A stretch of 64,000 nt of DNA, taken from assembly GCF_030116705.1 (NCBI RefSeq), contig NZ_JAOTIK010000001.1, positions 3,491,001 to 3,555,000 on the forward strand. Direction: 5' to 3'. The stretch is from Streptomyces sp. ML-6. GTDB lineage: Bacteria; Actinomycetota; Actinomycetes; Streptomycetales; Streptomycetaceae. The translations under genes and the position numbers were made by a program. Below are positions 52,733-61,699 of the stretch, piece after piece (position 1 is the stretch's first letter; each line of letters starts with the position of its first letter). Under the pieces are notes generated by a model, which saw nothing but the letters and a program-made list of their open reading frames with translations, did not search any database and was not told where the DNA came from.

Positions 52733-53270
52733 CGTTGAGACAACCCCCGCCCCGCGCCCGCCCCCACCTCCGCACCCGGATTCGCGCCCGGACCCGCACC
52801 CCCAGCCCCGCCCGCGCCCGGACCCCCGCCCGCGCCCCGGTCCACACCCGACGGGCATCACTCCGCGTAACCTTCCGCGCCGCCCGCCCCCGCCGCCCCG
52901 CACCGTTTGCCACCATTCCGGACCGGGGCCCACAGCTCCCCGGCGGCCTTCCCGGCTCCTCGACGAGCCCTTCGCGAACTTCCCGCGAGCCACCGCGCCC
53001 GACGAAGCGCACCTCTGCCGCGCCGCCCGCGCATCGCTCGCGAGCCTTCCGCGCACCGCTCCCGCACGGCCCCAACGCATGGCCGAATAACGTCCATTCG
53101 GGCCGCCCCCGGAGGTTTATCTACGCGCGGAGCTCAGCCACCGAACGGCCATTGGGGCATATCAGACCAGTTTTTCCGCGACTATTACCGGCTGGTACCG
53201 ACAGCTGCTAGAAACATGGCGCTCAACCCAACCCCCCATCCACCCCCCACACTTCGGAGGGCTGACAGCC
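52733..53270. other. Noncoding, strongly C-rich region before the SGNH gene
   Basis: About 540 bases with no credible gene. The first ~180 bases are almost pure C/G with C runs on the plus strand. The end should hold the promoter for the SGNH hydrolase; a GGAGGG ribosome site lies before its ATG. Confidence 0.5.
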
Positions 53271-54074
53271 ATGTCGGTACGGAGATTCTGGGCGTCCGCA
53301 TCCACCCTGGCGCTCGCCGCCGTGGCCGCCCTGGGCTTTGCCCAGCCGGCCTTCGCGAACTCGACGGCCGCGAGCGGTTACGTCGCTCTCGGTGACTCGT
53401 ACTCGTCCGGTGTCGGGGCGGGAAGTTACCTGTCCGACAGCGGCGACTGCCGTCGCAGCACCAAGTCCTACCCCTACCTCTGGGCGGCTGCGAACTCGCC
53501 CTCCTCCTTTGCCTTCGTGGCCTGTTCGGGCGCCACGACCAGCTCGGTGGCCGGCACCCAGCTGGGGGCACTGAGCTCCTCCACCGGCCTGGTCAGCGTC
53601 ACCGCGGGCGGCAACGACGTCGGCTTCGCCGATGTCATGCAGGCCTGTGTGCTGTCCGGCGAGGCCACCTGCCTCAGCAGGGTCGGCACGGCCGTCTCGC
53701 AGGCGCAGAACTCGCTTCCCTCCAAGCTGAGTTCGCTCTACACCTCCATCCGGTCACGGGCTCCCCAGGCCCATGTCGTGGTGCTCGGCTACCCGCGCTT
53801 CTACCAGCTGAGCGGCAGCTGCATCGCGGGTCTCTCCGAGAAGGAGCGGGCGGCGATAAACAACGCGTCCGACGTGCTGAACGGCGTCATCGCCAAGCAG
53901 GCGGCCAACGCCGGGTTCACGTTCTCCAGCGTGGTGGACGAGTTCAGCGGGCACGAACTGTGCTCCGGCAGCGCGTGGCTCCACAGTGTGACCCTCCCGG
54001 TCTACAACTCGTACCACCCCAAGGCCGCCGGCCAGTCCGGCGGTTACCTTCCGGCCTTCCGCTCGGCCGCGTAG
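53271..54074 (+). CDS. Secreted SGNH/GDSL-family esterase
   Basis: A 267-aa exported hydrolase. The signal peptide runs through ALAAVAALGFAQPAFA (about residues 1-29). Catalytic Ser is in VALGDSYSSGVG, with VACSGATTS, the oxyanion Asn in VTAGGNDVGF, and the C-terminal NSYHPKAAGQ supplying Asp/His-like residues. Paired cysteines suggest disulfides, as in Streptomyces extracellular lipases/esterases. A hairpin follows. Confidence 0.92.
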   Translation: MSVRRFWASASTLALAAVAALGFAQPAFANSTAASGYVALGDSYSSGVGAGSYLSDSGDCRRSTKSYPYLWAAANSPSSFAFVACSGATTSSVAGTQLGALSSSTGLVSVTAGGNDVGFADVMQACVLSGEATCLSRVGTAVSQAQNSLPSKLSSLYTSIRSRAPQAHVVVLGYPRFYQLSGSCIAGLSEKERAAINNASDVLNGVIAKQAANAGFTFSSVVDEFSGHELCSGSAWLHSVTLPVYNSYHPKAAGQSGGYLPAFRSAA

Positions 54075-54099
54075 GACGCGGACGACGAGGGTGCAGGGG

Positions 54100-54136
54100 C
54101 GGCGGGCCAAGGAATCACTTCCGAAGGCCCGCCGCA
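54100..54136 (+). terminator. Hairpin after the SGNH hydrolase gene
   Basis: GCGGCGGGCC (54100-54109) pairs with GGCCCGCCGC (54127-54136), 26 bases after the stop. Confidence 0.7.
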
Positions 54137-54275
54137 CTCATGCACGTCCCGGCCGGGCACACCCCCCACCCCGGCCGGACCCTCCCCGCCCCGAACCAAC
54201 CAGCCCCGAACCGGCCCGCCCCCGAACGGACCCGGCTTTCCCCCCGGCCGGTCCCGGACCCTTCGGCCCCCGGGC

Positions 54276-54665
54276 TCAGTACCGCTCCACCAAGTGCTCC
54301 CGGCCCGACGGGGGTTCGTACGCCTCGGGCCAGAAGTCCGTTATCCCGTTGATCCGCCCCGCCCCGTCGAACGTGAAGAAGTGGATGGCGTGCGACTCCT
54401 CGGCGCCGGTCGTCACCAGTGTCCGGGCGGCGGCCTGGTGCCCCTCGTGGTCGGCCACGATCCGCTCGACACGGACCTGCCAGTCCGCCGGGTACTCGCG
54501 GTTGAACTGCAGGTACCGCTCCTTGCCGCGGATCCGTTCCCGGGTCTGCGGGAGGTCGTACAGCACGTCGTCGGCCAGCGTGGCGGCGAAGGCGTCCCAG
54601 TCCCGTGAGTCGGCCGCACTCCAGTACGTCTCCACGGCGACACGCAGCTCGGCAGTCGTAGTCAT
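54276..54665 (-). CDS. SnoaL-like (NTF2-fold) protein
   Basis: A 129-aa protein of the NTF2-like superfamily: ELRVAVETYWSAADSRDWDA at the N-terminus and ESHAIHFFTFDGAGRINGIT then DFWPEAYEP at the C-terminus. The fold serves cyclases, isomerases or binding proteins; role unknown. Start ATG 54665 chosen over the upstream 54695 because it matches the fold. It follows the methyltransferase gene on the same strand. Confidence 0.82.
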   Translation of the reverse strand: MTTTAELRVAVETYWSAADSRDWDAFAATLADDVLYDLPQTRERIRGKERYLQFNREYPADWQVRVERIVADHEGHQAAARTLVTTGAEESHAIHFFTFDGAGRINGITDFWPEAYEPPSGREHLVERY

Positions 54666-54716
54666 GGGTTCGAGTCTGCACCCCACCACTGACAATCGCC
54701 CCGACCTGGCGTTTCC

Positions 54717-55553
54717 TCAGGAACCGGCCGGCTTCGACGCCTTGAGCGAGTACATCAGCGGGATGCGCGGCCGGCCCTCGGGGAACCGGTAGTAGCCGTC
54801 GTCCTGCCGCTCCAGCGCCTCGAAGCGGGAGACGAGCGAGACGTCGTGCTCGTTCAGGAAGTCGATCCGCAGCCCGGCGGCGGCCAGCGCCGACACCACC
54901 TCGCCGATCGGGTGCTGCCACTCGACGGTGCGGTTGTGGACGGTGGGCACGTCCCGGTCCGCGTACGTGCCCGGCGTGTCGTCCACCCACGCGTCGCGGG
55001 TGAAGTAGTCGTACTCGACCTTCGTGCCCGTGGCGTCGTCGAAGCAGTCCGTCACCGGGTGGAACTCCACGAGGTAGAGGAAGCCGCCGGGCGCCACGAG
55101 CGACGCGACGACCTCGGCCCAGCGCCGCATGTCCGGCAGCCAGTTCAGCGCGCCGATCCCGGTGTAGACGATGTCGTACGAGGTGTCGGGCACGGCTTCC
55201 GCGGCGTCGTGGACGTCCGCGACGACGAACGCCGCCCGGTCCTGGTCGAACCCGAGCTCGCGGGCCAGACCGCGCGCCGCCTCGACGGCCGGTTCGGAGA
55301 GGTCCAGGCCGACGACGGGCCCGGCACCGTGCCGCGCCCAGGAGAGGGTGTCGACCCCGATGTGGCACTGGAGGTGCAGCAGCGACTTCCCCTCGACGTC
55401 CCCGACCTCGACGGGTTCGAAGTCGCGCAGGGCGTCCTCCCCGGCGCGGAAGGCCGCGAGGTCGTAGTAGTCGCTGCCGACGTGGATCGGCACCCGCTCG
55501 TCCCAGAACGCGCGGTTCGCCTCGTGCCAGTCGTCAGGGGTGGGTGCATGCAT
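54717..55553 (-). CDS. SAM-dependent methyltransferase
   Basis: A 278-aa class I methyltransferase. SAM motif I is LLHLQCHIGVDTLSWARHG followed by VVGLDLSEPAVEAARGLA, with VADVHDAAEAVPDTSYDIVY and the post-motif LVAPGGFLYLVEFHPV. Start ATG 55553 (MHAPTPDDWHEANRAFWDER) is preferred over an open extension to 55655. The substrate is unknown. Confidence 0.87.
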   Translation of the reverse strand: MHAPTPDDWHEANRAFWDERVPIHVGSDYYDLAAFRAGEDALRDFEPVEVGDVEGKSLLHLQCHIGVDTLSWARHGAGPVVGLDLSEPAVEAARGLARELGFDQDRAAFVVADVHDAAEAVPDTSYDIVYTGIGALNWLPDMRRWAEVVASLVAPGGFLYLVEFHPVTDCFDDATGTKVEYDYFTRDAWVDDTPGTYADRDVPTVHNRTVEWQHPIGEVVSALAAAGLRIDFLNEHDVSLVSRFEALERQDDGYYRFPEGRPRIPLMYSLKASKPAGS

Positions 55554-55952
55554 GTCGGGCAGGTTATCCACAGGCTGGGGACGGAGCGAACGAATTATCG
55601 ACGCCCGACGCAGATTGGGGGGCATGGCGGCCCACTCCTTGAGCTTGATAGGCAAAGGTGGTTCCTTCCTGCGCGGCGCAGTGAGCGCCGATGGGTCCCC
55701 GTCGAGGCAGGGGTCATGTGCTCCCTTCTGGTAGGCGTGCGCAGTCCGACTGGCCGAGGGCCGAAGGCGTACGGAGGTACAGCGGTACCCAGCGTGTCGG
55801 ACTCCGTCACCACTCCCGGGGTTGCGATGATCCGCGCCACAGGGAAGCCGCAGGCAGGAAGCTGTGTGCGGCGCCCTGAGGCGGGAAGAGCCCCTGACCG
55901 AGGGGAAGGGCCTGGGCCGGGGGCTGCAAGGGTGTTCAGTGCGCGTCTGCGG
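55554..55952. other. Intergenic region upstream of the methyltransferase
   Basis: About 400 bases with no convincing gene. Short open frames exist on both strands but have no family match or ribosome site. It should contain the methyltransferase promoter. Confidence 0.4.
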
Positions 55953-56136
55953 TCATGCCACGCGCAGTGTGGAGACGAAGACGGATGCCGCTTCGGGGAA
56001 GGTCTCCACGGTCTTGGCTCTCACCTTGACCAGGGCCTCGGGGAGTTCGGCCGTCCCGTGCGCCGCGACGAGGGCCGCCCGCTGCTCCGCGTCCCGCACG
56101 GGAGTGGGGTCTGCACCTGCTGGTCCGCGAAGTCGG
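55953..56136 (-). pseudogene. Small gene, 3' part, split by the IS607-type element
   Basis: The minus-strand frame LRGPAGADPTPVRDAEQRAA, then LVAAHGTAELPEALVKVRAK to FVSTLRVA, stop at 55953. It continues, after excision of 56137-58377, from the 58562 start in the same frame, giving a ~122-aa protein. Family not recognised. Confidence 0.6.
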
Positions 56137-56180
56137 GTAAGTGAGCGTAACCATGTGTGAGTGAGTGTCGTTGTCGGGGT

Positions 56181-56756
56181 GTGAATCTGACGGAATGGGC
56201 GAAGACGCAGGGTGTGCATCCGCAGACCGCGTATCGCTGGTTCCGTGAGGGGGTGTTGCCGGTACCGGCTCAGCGGGTCGGACCGCGCACGATCCTGGTG
56301 AACATCGACGCGAACACTACGCCTGAGGCCATCGGTGGTCTGGGCCTGTATGCCCGTGTGTCCTCGCACGATCAGAAGACCGATCTGGAACGCCAGGTCG
56401 CGCGGCTGTCGGCGTGGGCGGTGAACGCCGGTCACCGGGTCGTTCGTGTCGAGGCGGAGATCGCTTCGGGGATGAACGGCTGCCGTTCGAAGGCCCGGCG
56501 TCTGCTGGCCGACCCGAACGTGACCACCGTGGTGGTGGAGCATGAGGACCGGCTCGGCCGGATGAACGTCGAGCTTGTCGAGGCCGCCTTGTCGGCGACG
56601 GGCCGTCGCCTGCTGGTGGTGGACGACGGCGAGGTCGCAGACGACCTGGTGCGGGACATGGTGGAGGTACTGACGTCGTTCTGCGCCCGTCTGTACGGGC
56701 GCAGGTCGGCGAGGAACCGTGCCCGCAAGGCACTGGAAGCGGCCGAACATGGCTGA
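56181..56756 (+). CDS. tnpA: IS607-family serine recombinase TnpA
   Basis: About 191 aa. An N-terminal MerR-like HTH (LTEWAKTQGVHPQTAYRWFR) precedes a serine-recombinase domain with catalytic Ser in LYARVSSHDQKTDLERQ and VVVEHEDRLGRMNVELVEAA. In-frame GTG at 56157 is an alternative start. It overlaps tnpB by eight bases. Serine recombinases of this class insert with little target specificity. Confidence 0.92.
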   Translation: MNLTEWAKTQGVHPQTAYRWFREGVLPVPAQRVGPRTILVNIDANTTPEAIGGLGLYARVSSHDQKTDLERQVARLSAWAVNAGHRVVRVEAEIASGMNGCRSKARRLLADPNVTTVVVEHEDRLGRMNVELVEAALSATGRRLLVVDDGEVADDLVRDMVEVLTSFCARLYGRRSARNRARKALEAAEHG

Positions 56757-58377
56757 CCTCCGCCCGATCGCCGCGCCGTTCGTCGCTCTCGGCCCGTCCG
56801 GTGTGGCGGTGCGTACCCGGCTGGGGGACCTCACGCCCGCGGATGAGAAGGTTCTGCGCCTGGTGGGGGCGCACCTGGGCTCGCTCGCCTCGAAGGACCT
56901 CAAAGCGCGTTGCACCGACGGCTTGGAGCACTCCGCCGAGTCATGGGCGGTCCGTAAGCGGGACCTGACGGCCCAGTCGTCGTCCAGGTGGGCCGGGGCG
57001 ATCACGAAGGCCACGCATGACCAGTGGGCGCTCGCCCGGCGCGGCCAGGCCGCGCACGTGCAGGGCCTCGAAGCCGGTATCGCGACGATCCGGCACCGGC
57101 TGTCGCTGCCGGTCGGCCGGAAGGGCACCAAGCAGACTCCGGGCGGCTACCGCTCCACGCACGAGTGGTTTAACAAAGCGCGCCGCCTGCACGTGCTGGA
57201 GGACCGGCTCGAGAAGGTTCGGGCCGGCCGGGAAGCGGGTCGGGTGCACGTCGTGCGTGGCGGTAACCGTCTGCTGGGCACCCGTCACAACCTCGACAGG
57301 GCGCAGCTCACCGCGTCCCAGTGGCGTGAGCGGGGGGAAGCGGGGCGCTGGTTCCTCAAGGCGGACGGCGAGTCGGGGAAAAGGTTCGGCAACGAGACGA
57401 TCCGCATCACGCCCGAGGGCGAAGTGTCGATCAAGCTCCCGGCCCCGCTCGCCGACCTGGCGAACGCCCGGCACGGCCGGTACGTACTCGCTGCCAAGCT
57501 GCGGTTCCCTTACCGGGAGCAGGAGTGGGCCGACCGCGTGGAGGCCAACCGGGCCGTGGCCTACCGCATCCACTACGACACCGGGCGCGGCCGCTGGTAC
57601 GTGGACGCCTCCTGGCAGATCCCACCCACCGCGACCATCCCACTCCAAGCCGCCCTCGCGGGCGGCGTGATCGGCGTGGACACCAACGCCGACCACCTCG
57701 CCGCATGGCGCCTGGACACCCACGGCAACCCGATCGGCCGGCCGCGCCGGTTCTTCTACGACCTGTCTCAAGGCGCCCAGCACCGCGACGCCCAGGTACG
57801 GCACGCCCTCACACGGCTGCTGAACTGGGCCAAAGCCTGCGGCGTCAAGGCCATCGCGGTCGAAGACCTCGACTTCCAGACCGAGAAGACCAGAGAGAAG
57901 CACGGGCGCAAGCGCCGATTCCGGCAACTCATCTCCGGCATGCCGACGGGCAAGCTCCGCGCCCGGCTGACCTCCATGGCCGACGCCACAGGCATCGCGA
58001 TCATCGCCGTGGACCCGGCCTACACCAGCAAGTGGGGCGCCCAGCACTGGCAAAAGCCGATGGCCGGCCCCACCCGTAAGACCACCCGGCACGATGCAGC
58101 GAGCATCGCGATCGGACGACGCGCCCAGGGACACCCGATCCGGCGACGGACGACACCGCCCCGTGCACACCAGAGCGATGTGCACGGGCATCGGACCATC
58201 CAGGCCGACCGGTGTGCCCCTGGGCGTGAGGGACCCCGCCCCCGCATCCCCGGACCACGGACACGATCCGTGCCGCCGGACGCGGCGAGTACGCGGGCAA
58301 CCAGGACATCCAAAACCGTTCGGGGTGTCCGCAGTGACCAGGTATGGGTCCAAGACTCACTCCTGCTCACTGATTAG
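56749..58377 (+). CDS. tnpB: TnpB, RuvC-domain RNA-guided-nuclease-like protein
   Basis: About 542 aa. RuvC catalytic residues are present: Asp near 310 in GVIGVDTNADHLAAW, Glu near 371 in KAIAVEDLDFQTEK and Asp near 448 in TTRHDAASIAIGRRAQG. No cysteine occurs between Glu and the last Asp, so the usual CxxC zinc ribbon of TnpB is missing; the C-terminus is an Arg/Pro/His-rich tail. TnpB proteins use an RNA from the element's right end; activity here is uncertain. Confidence 0.88.
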   Translation: MADLRPIAAPFVALGPSGVAVRTRLGDLTPADEKVLRLVGAHLGSLASKDLKARCTDGLEHSAESWAVRKRDLTAQSSSRWAGAITKATHDQWALARRGQAAHVQGLEAGIATIRHRLSLPVGRKGTKQTPGGYRSTHEWFNKARRLHVLEDRLEKVRAGREAGRVHVVRGGNRLLGTRHNLDRAQLTASQWRERGEAGRWFLKADGESGKRFGNETIRITPEGEVSIKLPAPLADLANARHGRYVLAAKLRFPYREQEWADRVEANRAVAYRIHYDTGRGRWYVDASWQIPPTATIPLQAALAGGVIGVDTNADHLAAWRLDTHGNPIGRPRRFFYDLSQGAQHRDAQVRHALTRLLNWAKACGVKAIAVEDLDFQTEKTREKHGRKRRFRQLISGMPTGKLRARLTSMADATGIAIIAVDPAYTSKWGAQHWQKPMAGPTRKTTRHDAASIAIGRRAQGHPIRRRTTPPRAHQSDVHGHRTIQADRCAPGREGPRPRIPGPRTRSVPPDAASTRATRTSKTVRGVRSDQVWVQDSLLLTD

Positions 58378-58562
58378 GAACGGTTTGTCGTCCCGGATGT
58401 GTTGGTGTCGAGTGCCCAGCCGACTATGAGGCGCCCCTGTCCGGGCGTGTCGACCCAGTACTGGAGGTCGCGCTTCTGGGCTCCGATGGAGAGGGAGTTC
58501 TCGTCTTCCGTGCGGGTCACCGACTGTCGGCCACAGCCCACTACTCGAACGTTCGTTTGCAT
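58378..58562 (-). pseudogene. Small gene, 5' part, split by the IS607-type element
   Basis: Starts ATG 58562 (MQTNVRVVGCGRQSVTRTED) and runs LQYWVDTPGQGRLIVGWALD to NTSGTTNRS; the stop TAA comes from the junction with the IS. Joined to 56136-55953 the frame continues without shift. Unknown function. Confidence 0.6.
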
Positions 58563-58673
58563 TACTTTGATCGCACCTCGTTCTGCACTAAAGCCGGAGC
58601 GAAGGGGAATCGCGTCGTAGAACCATCTGGTGATCCGTAAAACGACCCAGTGCTGATCGGGTTACATGGAGGC

Positions 58674-60587
58674 ATGAGCGACGCAGAAGCCATGCCCGAC
58701 TGGGAGAAGCGGTTCCGAGCCCCGCGCGTCTCCCTCCCCGACTGGGCGGAAGACGCCCCCGACCGTTCGTTGTTCGTGTCGAACGCGACCGGCACGTATG
58801 AGATCTACGCCTGGGACCGGGCGACCGGTCACCAGCGGCAGGTCACCGACAGGCCGGACGGCACCACGGACGGGGTGCTCTCCCCCGATGGTGAGTGGAT
58901 CTGGTGGTTCGACGACGGCATGGGTTCCTCCGTTCCAGACTTGCCGTCGTATGGGGACGAGTTCGGGGTGTGGATGCGCCGTCCGTTCCACGGCGGGGAG
59001 GCCGGGTCGGGCGACGAACCGGCGGTGCCCGGCCTCGCCCCCTCGTACCCGGCGGGGCTCGCGCTCGGGCGGGACGGCACGGCGGTGATCGGCCGCTCGA
59101 CCGACGAGGAGGGGACGACGGTCCACGTCGTGCGTCCCGGGGCCGCCCCCGTGGAGATCTACCGCCACCACGAGTCGGCGGGCGTCGGCGATCTCAGCCA
59201 CGACGGGACGCTGATCGCCCTGGAGCACACCGAGCACGGCGACGCGATGCACTCCGCGCTGCGCGTGGTGCGGCCGGACGGCACGACGGTCGCCGAGCTG
59301 GACGACACCGAGGGCGGCACCAAGGAGCTGGGCCTGTCCGTGCTGGGCTTCGCCCCCGTGGCCGGGGACACCAGACTGCTGGTCGGGCACCAGCGGCGGG
59401 GCCGCTGGGAGCCGATGATCTGGGATCCGACGACGGGCGAGGAGACGGACCTCGTGCTCGGCCTGCCCGGCGACGTGAGCGCCGAGTGGTATCCGGACGC
59501 CTCCGCGCTGCTGGTCGCGCACGGCTTCGAGGCCCGCAACGACCTGTGGCGGTACGAGCCGGGCGCGGACGCCCCCGTCCGGCTGGAGACCCCGGCGGGT
59601 TCGGTGTCGGGCGCCACGGCCCGGCCCGACGGCACGGTGGAGTACCTGTGGTCCTCGGCCGCGCAGCCGCCCGTCATCAGGTCCACCTCGGGGGCCGTGG
59701 TGCTCGACCCGCCCGGTCCGAAGGCCCCGGCCTCGGTGCCGGTGGAGGACGTGTGGGTGGACGGGCCCGGCGGCCGTGTCCACGCGCTCGTCCAGCGGCC
59801 CGCCGCCCCGGCCGAGGGCCCGTTCCCGACGGTCTTCGAGATCCACGGCGGCCCGACCTGGCACGACAGCGACGCCTTCGCCTCCGGCCCCGCCGCCTGG
59901 GTGGACCACGGCTACGCGGTCGTCCGGGTCAACTACCGCGGTTCCACCGGATACGGCCGCGCCTGGACGGACGCGCTCAAGCACCGGGTGGGCCTGATCG
60001 AGCTGGAGGACATCGCGGCGGTCCGGGAGTGGGCGGTGAAGTCCGGCCTCTCCGACCCGGAGAAGCTGGTCCTGGCCGGGGGCTCCTGGGGCGGCTACCT
60101 GACCCTGCTCGGGCTCGGCACGCAGCCGGACGACTGGGCGCTGGGCCTGGCGGCGGTGCCCGTGGCCGACTACGTCACGGCGTACCACGACGAGATGGAG
60201 GACCTGAAGGCGATGGACCGCACGCTGCTGGGCGGCACGCCGGAGGAGGTGCCCGAGCGCTTCGCGGCCTCGTCCCCGCTGACGTACATCGACGAGGTCC
60301 GGGCCCCCGTCTACATCTCGGCGGGCGTCAACGACCCGCGCTGCCCGATCCGCCAGATCGAGAACTACGTGGACCGGCTGAAGGAGCGGAACGCGGTGCA
60401 CGAGGTGTACCGGTACGACGCGGGGCACGGCTCGCTCGTCGTGGAGGAGCGCATCAAGCAGGTCCGTCTGGAGCTGGACTTCGCCCGCCGCCACCTGACC
60501 CCGCAGCCGGCCGCTCAGTCCGTCCCGCAGCCGGCCCCTCAGTCCGCCTCGCAGCCGACCTCGCAGCCGATTCCGTCCGGCGAGTAG
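58674..60587 (+). CDS. S9-family serine peptidase (prolyl oligopeptidase type)
   Basis: A 637-aa peptidase with an N-terminal beta-propeller (repeated DGTV/GEW-type blades, e.g. GVLSPDGEWIWWFDDG) and a C-terminal alpha/beta hydrolase: catalytic Ser in LAGGSWGGYLTLLG, Asp in SAGVNDPRCPIRQ and His in DAGHGSLV. It should release dipeptides or cleave short peptides in the cytoplasm. The C-terminal ~40 residues are Gln/Pro/Ser repeats. Start ATG 58674 chosen by homology; TTACAT lies six bases upstream. Confidence 0.9.
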   Translation: MSDAEAMPDWEKRFRAPRVSLPDWAEDAPDRSLFVSNATGTYEIYAWDRATGHQRQVTDRPDGTTDGVLSPDGEWIWWFDDGMGSSVPDLPSYGDEFGVWMRRPFHGGEAGSGDEPAVPGLAPSYPAGLALGRDGTAVIGRSTDEEGTTVHVVRPGAAPVEIYRHHESAGVGDLSHDGTLIALEHTEHGDAMHSALRVVRPDGTTVAELDDTEGGTKELGLSVLGFAPVAGDTRLLVGHQRRGRWEPMIWDPTTGEETDLVLGLPGDVSAEWYPDASALLVAHGFEARNDLWRYEPGADAPVRLETPAGSVSGATARPDGTVEYLWSSAAQPPVIRSTSGAVVLDPPGPKAPASVPVEDVWVDGPGGRVHALVQRPAAPAEGPFPTVFEIHGGPTWHDSDAFASGPAAWVDHGYAVVRVNYRGSTGYGRAWTDALKHRVGLIELEDIAAVREWAVKSGLSDPEKLVLAGGSWGGYLTLLGLGTQPDDWALGLAAVPVADYVTAYHDEMEDLKAMDRTLLGGTPEEVPERFAASSPLTYIDEVRAPVYISAGVNDPRCPIRQIENYVDRLKERNAVHEVYRYDAGHGSLVVEERIKQVRLELDFARRHLTPQPAAQSVPQPAPQSASQPTSQPIPSGE

Positions 60588-60667
60588 GGGACTTCGCGCG
60601 GCGCGGGCGGCCCGCCGGGCGGCCCCCCGCGCCGGGCCGCCGGAGCGGGGGGCCGTACCGTGGAGGG

Positions 60668-61561
60668 GTGTACCGGTTCCTGCTGACCCCGCGATGGTGG
60701 GGGATCAACCTCTTCGTCGTGCTGGCCATCCCGTTCTGCCTGGTCATGGGCACCTGGCAGCTCGGCCGCTTCGAGGACCGCGTGCAGACGCACGACGCCG
60801 CCACGGAGCAGCCCGCCCCCGGCACGAGGGCCGCCGAGCCGCTCGACGACCTCCTGCCCGTCGACAAGGTGACCTCCGGCCGCCCCGCCACCGCCACCGG
60901 CCGGTACGCCGACCAGTTCCTGGTGCCCGGGCGGGAGCTGGACGACAAGAGCGGCTTCTACGTCCTGAACATGCTTCGCACGGACACCGGCAAGGCCCTG
61001 CCGGTGGTACGGGGCTGGCTGCCCGGCGAGCCCGGCACCACCCCCGTGCCCGCCGCGCCGACCGGCAGGGTCACGGTGACCGGCGACCTCCAGGCGTCCG
61101 AGAACGCCGGCACGGCGGGGGCCCACACGCGGGGCGGGCTCCCCGACGGGCAGCTGGGCATCATCAGCGCCGCGTCGCTGATCAACCTCGTCCCGTACGA
61201 CGTCTACGACGCCTGGGTGACGGTCCAGGACACGGGCTCCGGCACGGGTGACGGGGCGGGCGGCGCGCTGCGCCCCGTCCCGGCCGCCGCCGCGCAGGGC
61301 ACCGGGCTCGACCTGAAGGCGTTCCAGAACCTCGGTTACACCGGTGAGTGGTTCGTCTTCGCCGGCTTCGTGCTCTTCATGTGGTTCCGCCTGGTCCGCC
61401 GCGAGGCCGAGGCCGCGCGCGACCTGCGCCTGGGCCTCGTCCCGGAGGACGGGGCCGCCACCAGTACCGACACCGCCCCTGCCGCCGACACCGACGGCAG
61501 CGGCGGGAAGAAGGGCGAGGACGAGGGCGCCAGTCCCGCCGTGGGCAGCGGGGCCGTCTGA
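60668..61561 (+). CDS. SURF1-family cytochrome oxidase assembly protein
   Basis: A 297-aa membrane protein. TM1 is GINLFVVLAIPFCLVMGTWQ with the SURF1 LGRFE box; TM2 is WFVFAGFVLFMWFRLVRREA. The loop between carries VVRGWLPGEPG. It assists heme-copper oxidase assembly. The C-terminal ~50 residues are acidic low complexity. GTG 60668 follows TACCGT by six bases, leaderless-like. A longer open frame upstream is antisense-like. Confidence 0.88.
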   Translation: MYRFLLTPRWWGINLFVVLAIPFCLVMGTWQLGRFEDRVQTHDAATEQPAPGTRAAEPLDDLLPVDKVTSGRPATATGRYADQFLVPGRELDDKSGFYVLNMLRTDTGKALPVVRGWLPGEPGTTPVPAAPTGRVTVTGDLQASENAGTAGAHTRGGLPDGQLGIISAASLINLVPYDVYDAWVTVQDTGSGTGDGAGGALRPVPAAAAQGTGLDLKAFQNLGYTGEWFVFAGFVLFMWFRLVRREAEAARDLRLGLVPEDGAATSTDTAPAADTDGSGGKKGEDEGASPAVGSGAV

Positions 61562-61631
61562 GACCTGAGTCGCCCCGGTCCCGGGGCGGCCCGTCCGGTA
61601 CCGCCCCGGCCCCGGACGTACACATGCGCGG

Positions 61632-61681
61632 GAGACGGGTGAGGGCCCGCCGGATCGGTCCGGCGGGCCCTCACCCGTCTC
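61632..61681. terminator. Bidirectional terminator, SURF1 / anti-sigma-like gene
   Basis: Perfect 23-bp stem (61632-61654 with 61659-61681), loop TCGG, between convergent genes. The left arm begins GAGACGGGTGAGGGCCCGCC. Confidence 0.9.
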
Positions 61682-61699
61682 GTCCGCGCCGCGTGCGCG

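Larger units (their letters stand above)
56137..58377 (+). mobile_element. IS607-type insertion (serine TnpA + TnpB), about 2.24 kb
   Basis: It contains a MerR-HTH/serine-recombinase tnpA overlapping a tnpB. As expected for IS607 there are no inverted repeats and no target duplication. The ends are set by restoration of an interrupted frame and a G at both junctions (target G|G); one base of ambiguity remains. The length is a multiple of three. The tnpB stop coincides with the right end. Confidence 0.82.

Noticed and set aside
55595..55840. An 81-codon minus-strand ORF upstream of the methyltransferase
   Set aside because: No ribosome site, low-complexity Arg/Ser/Pro composition and no recognisable family.
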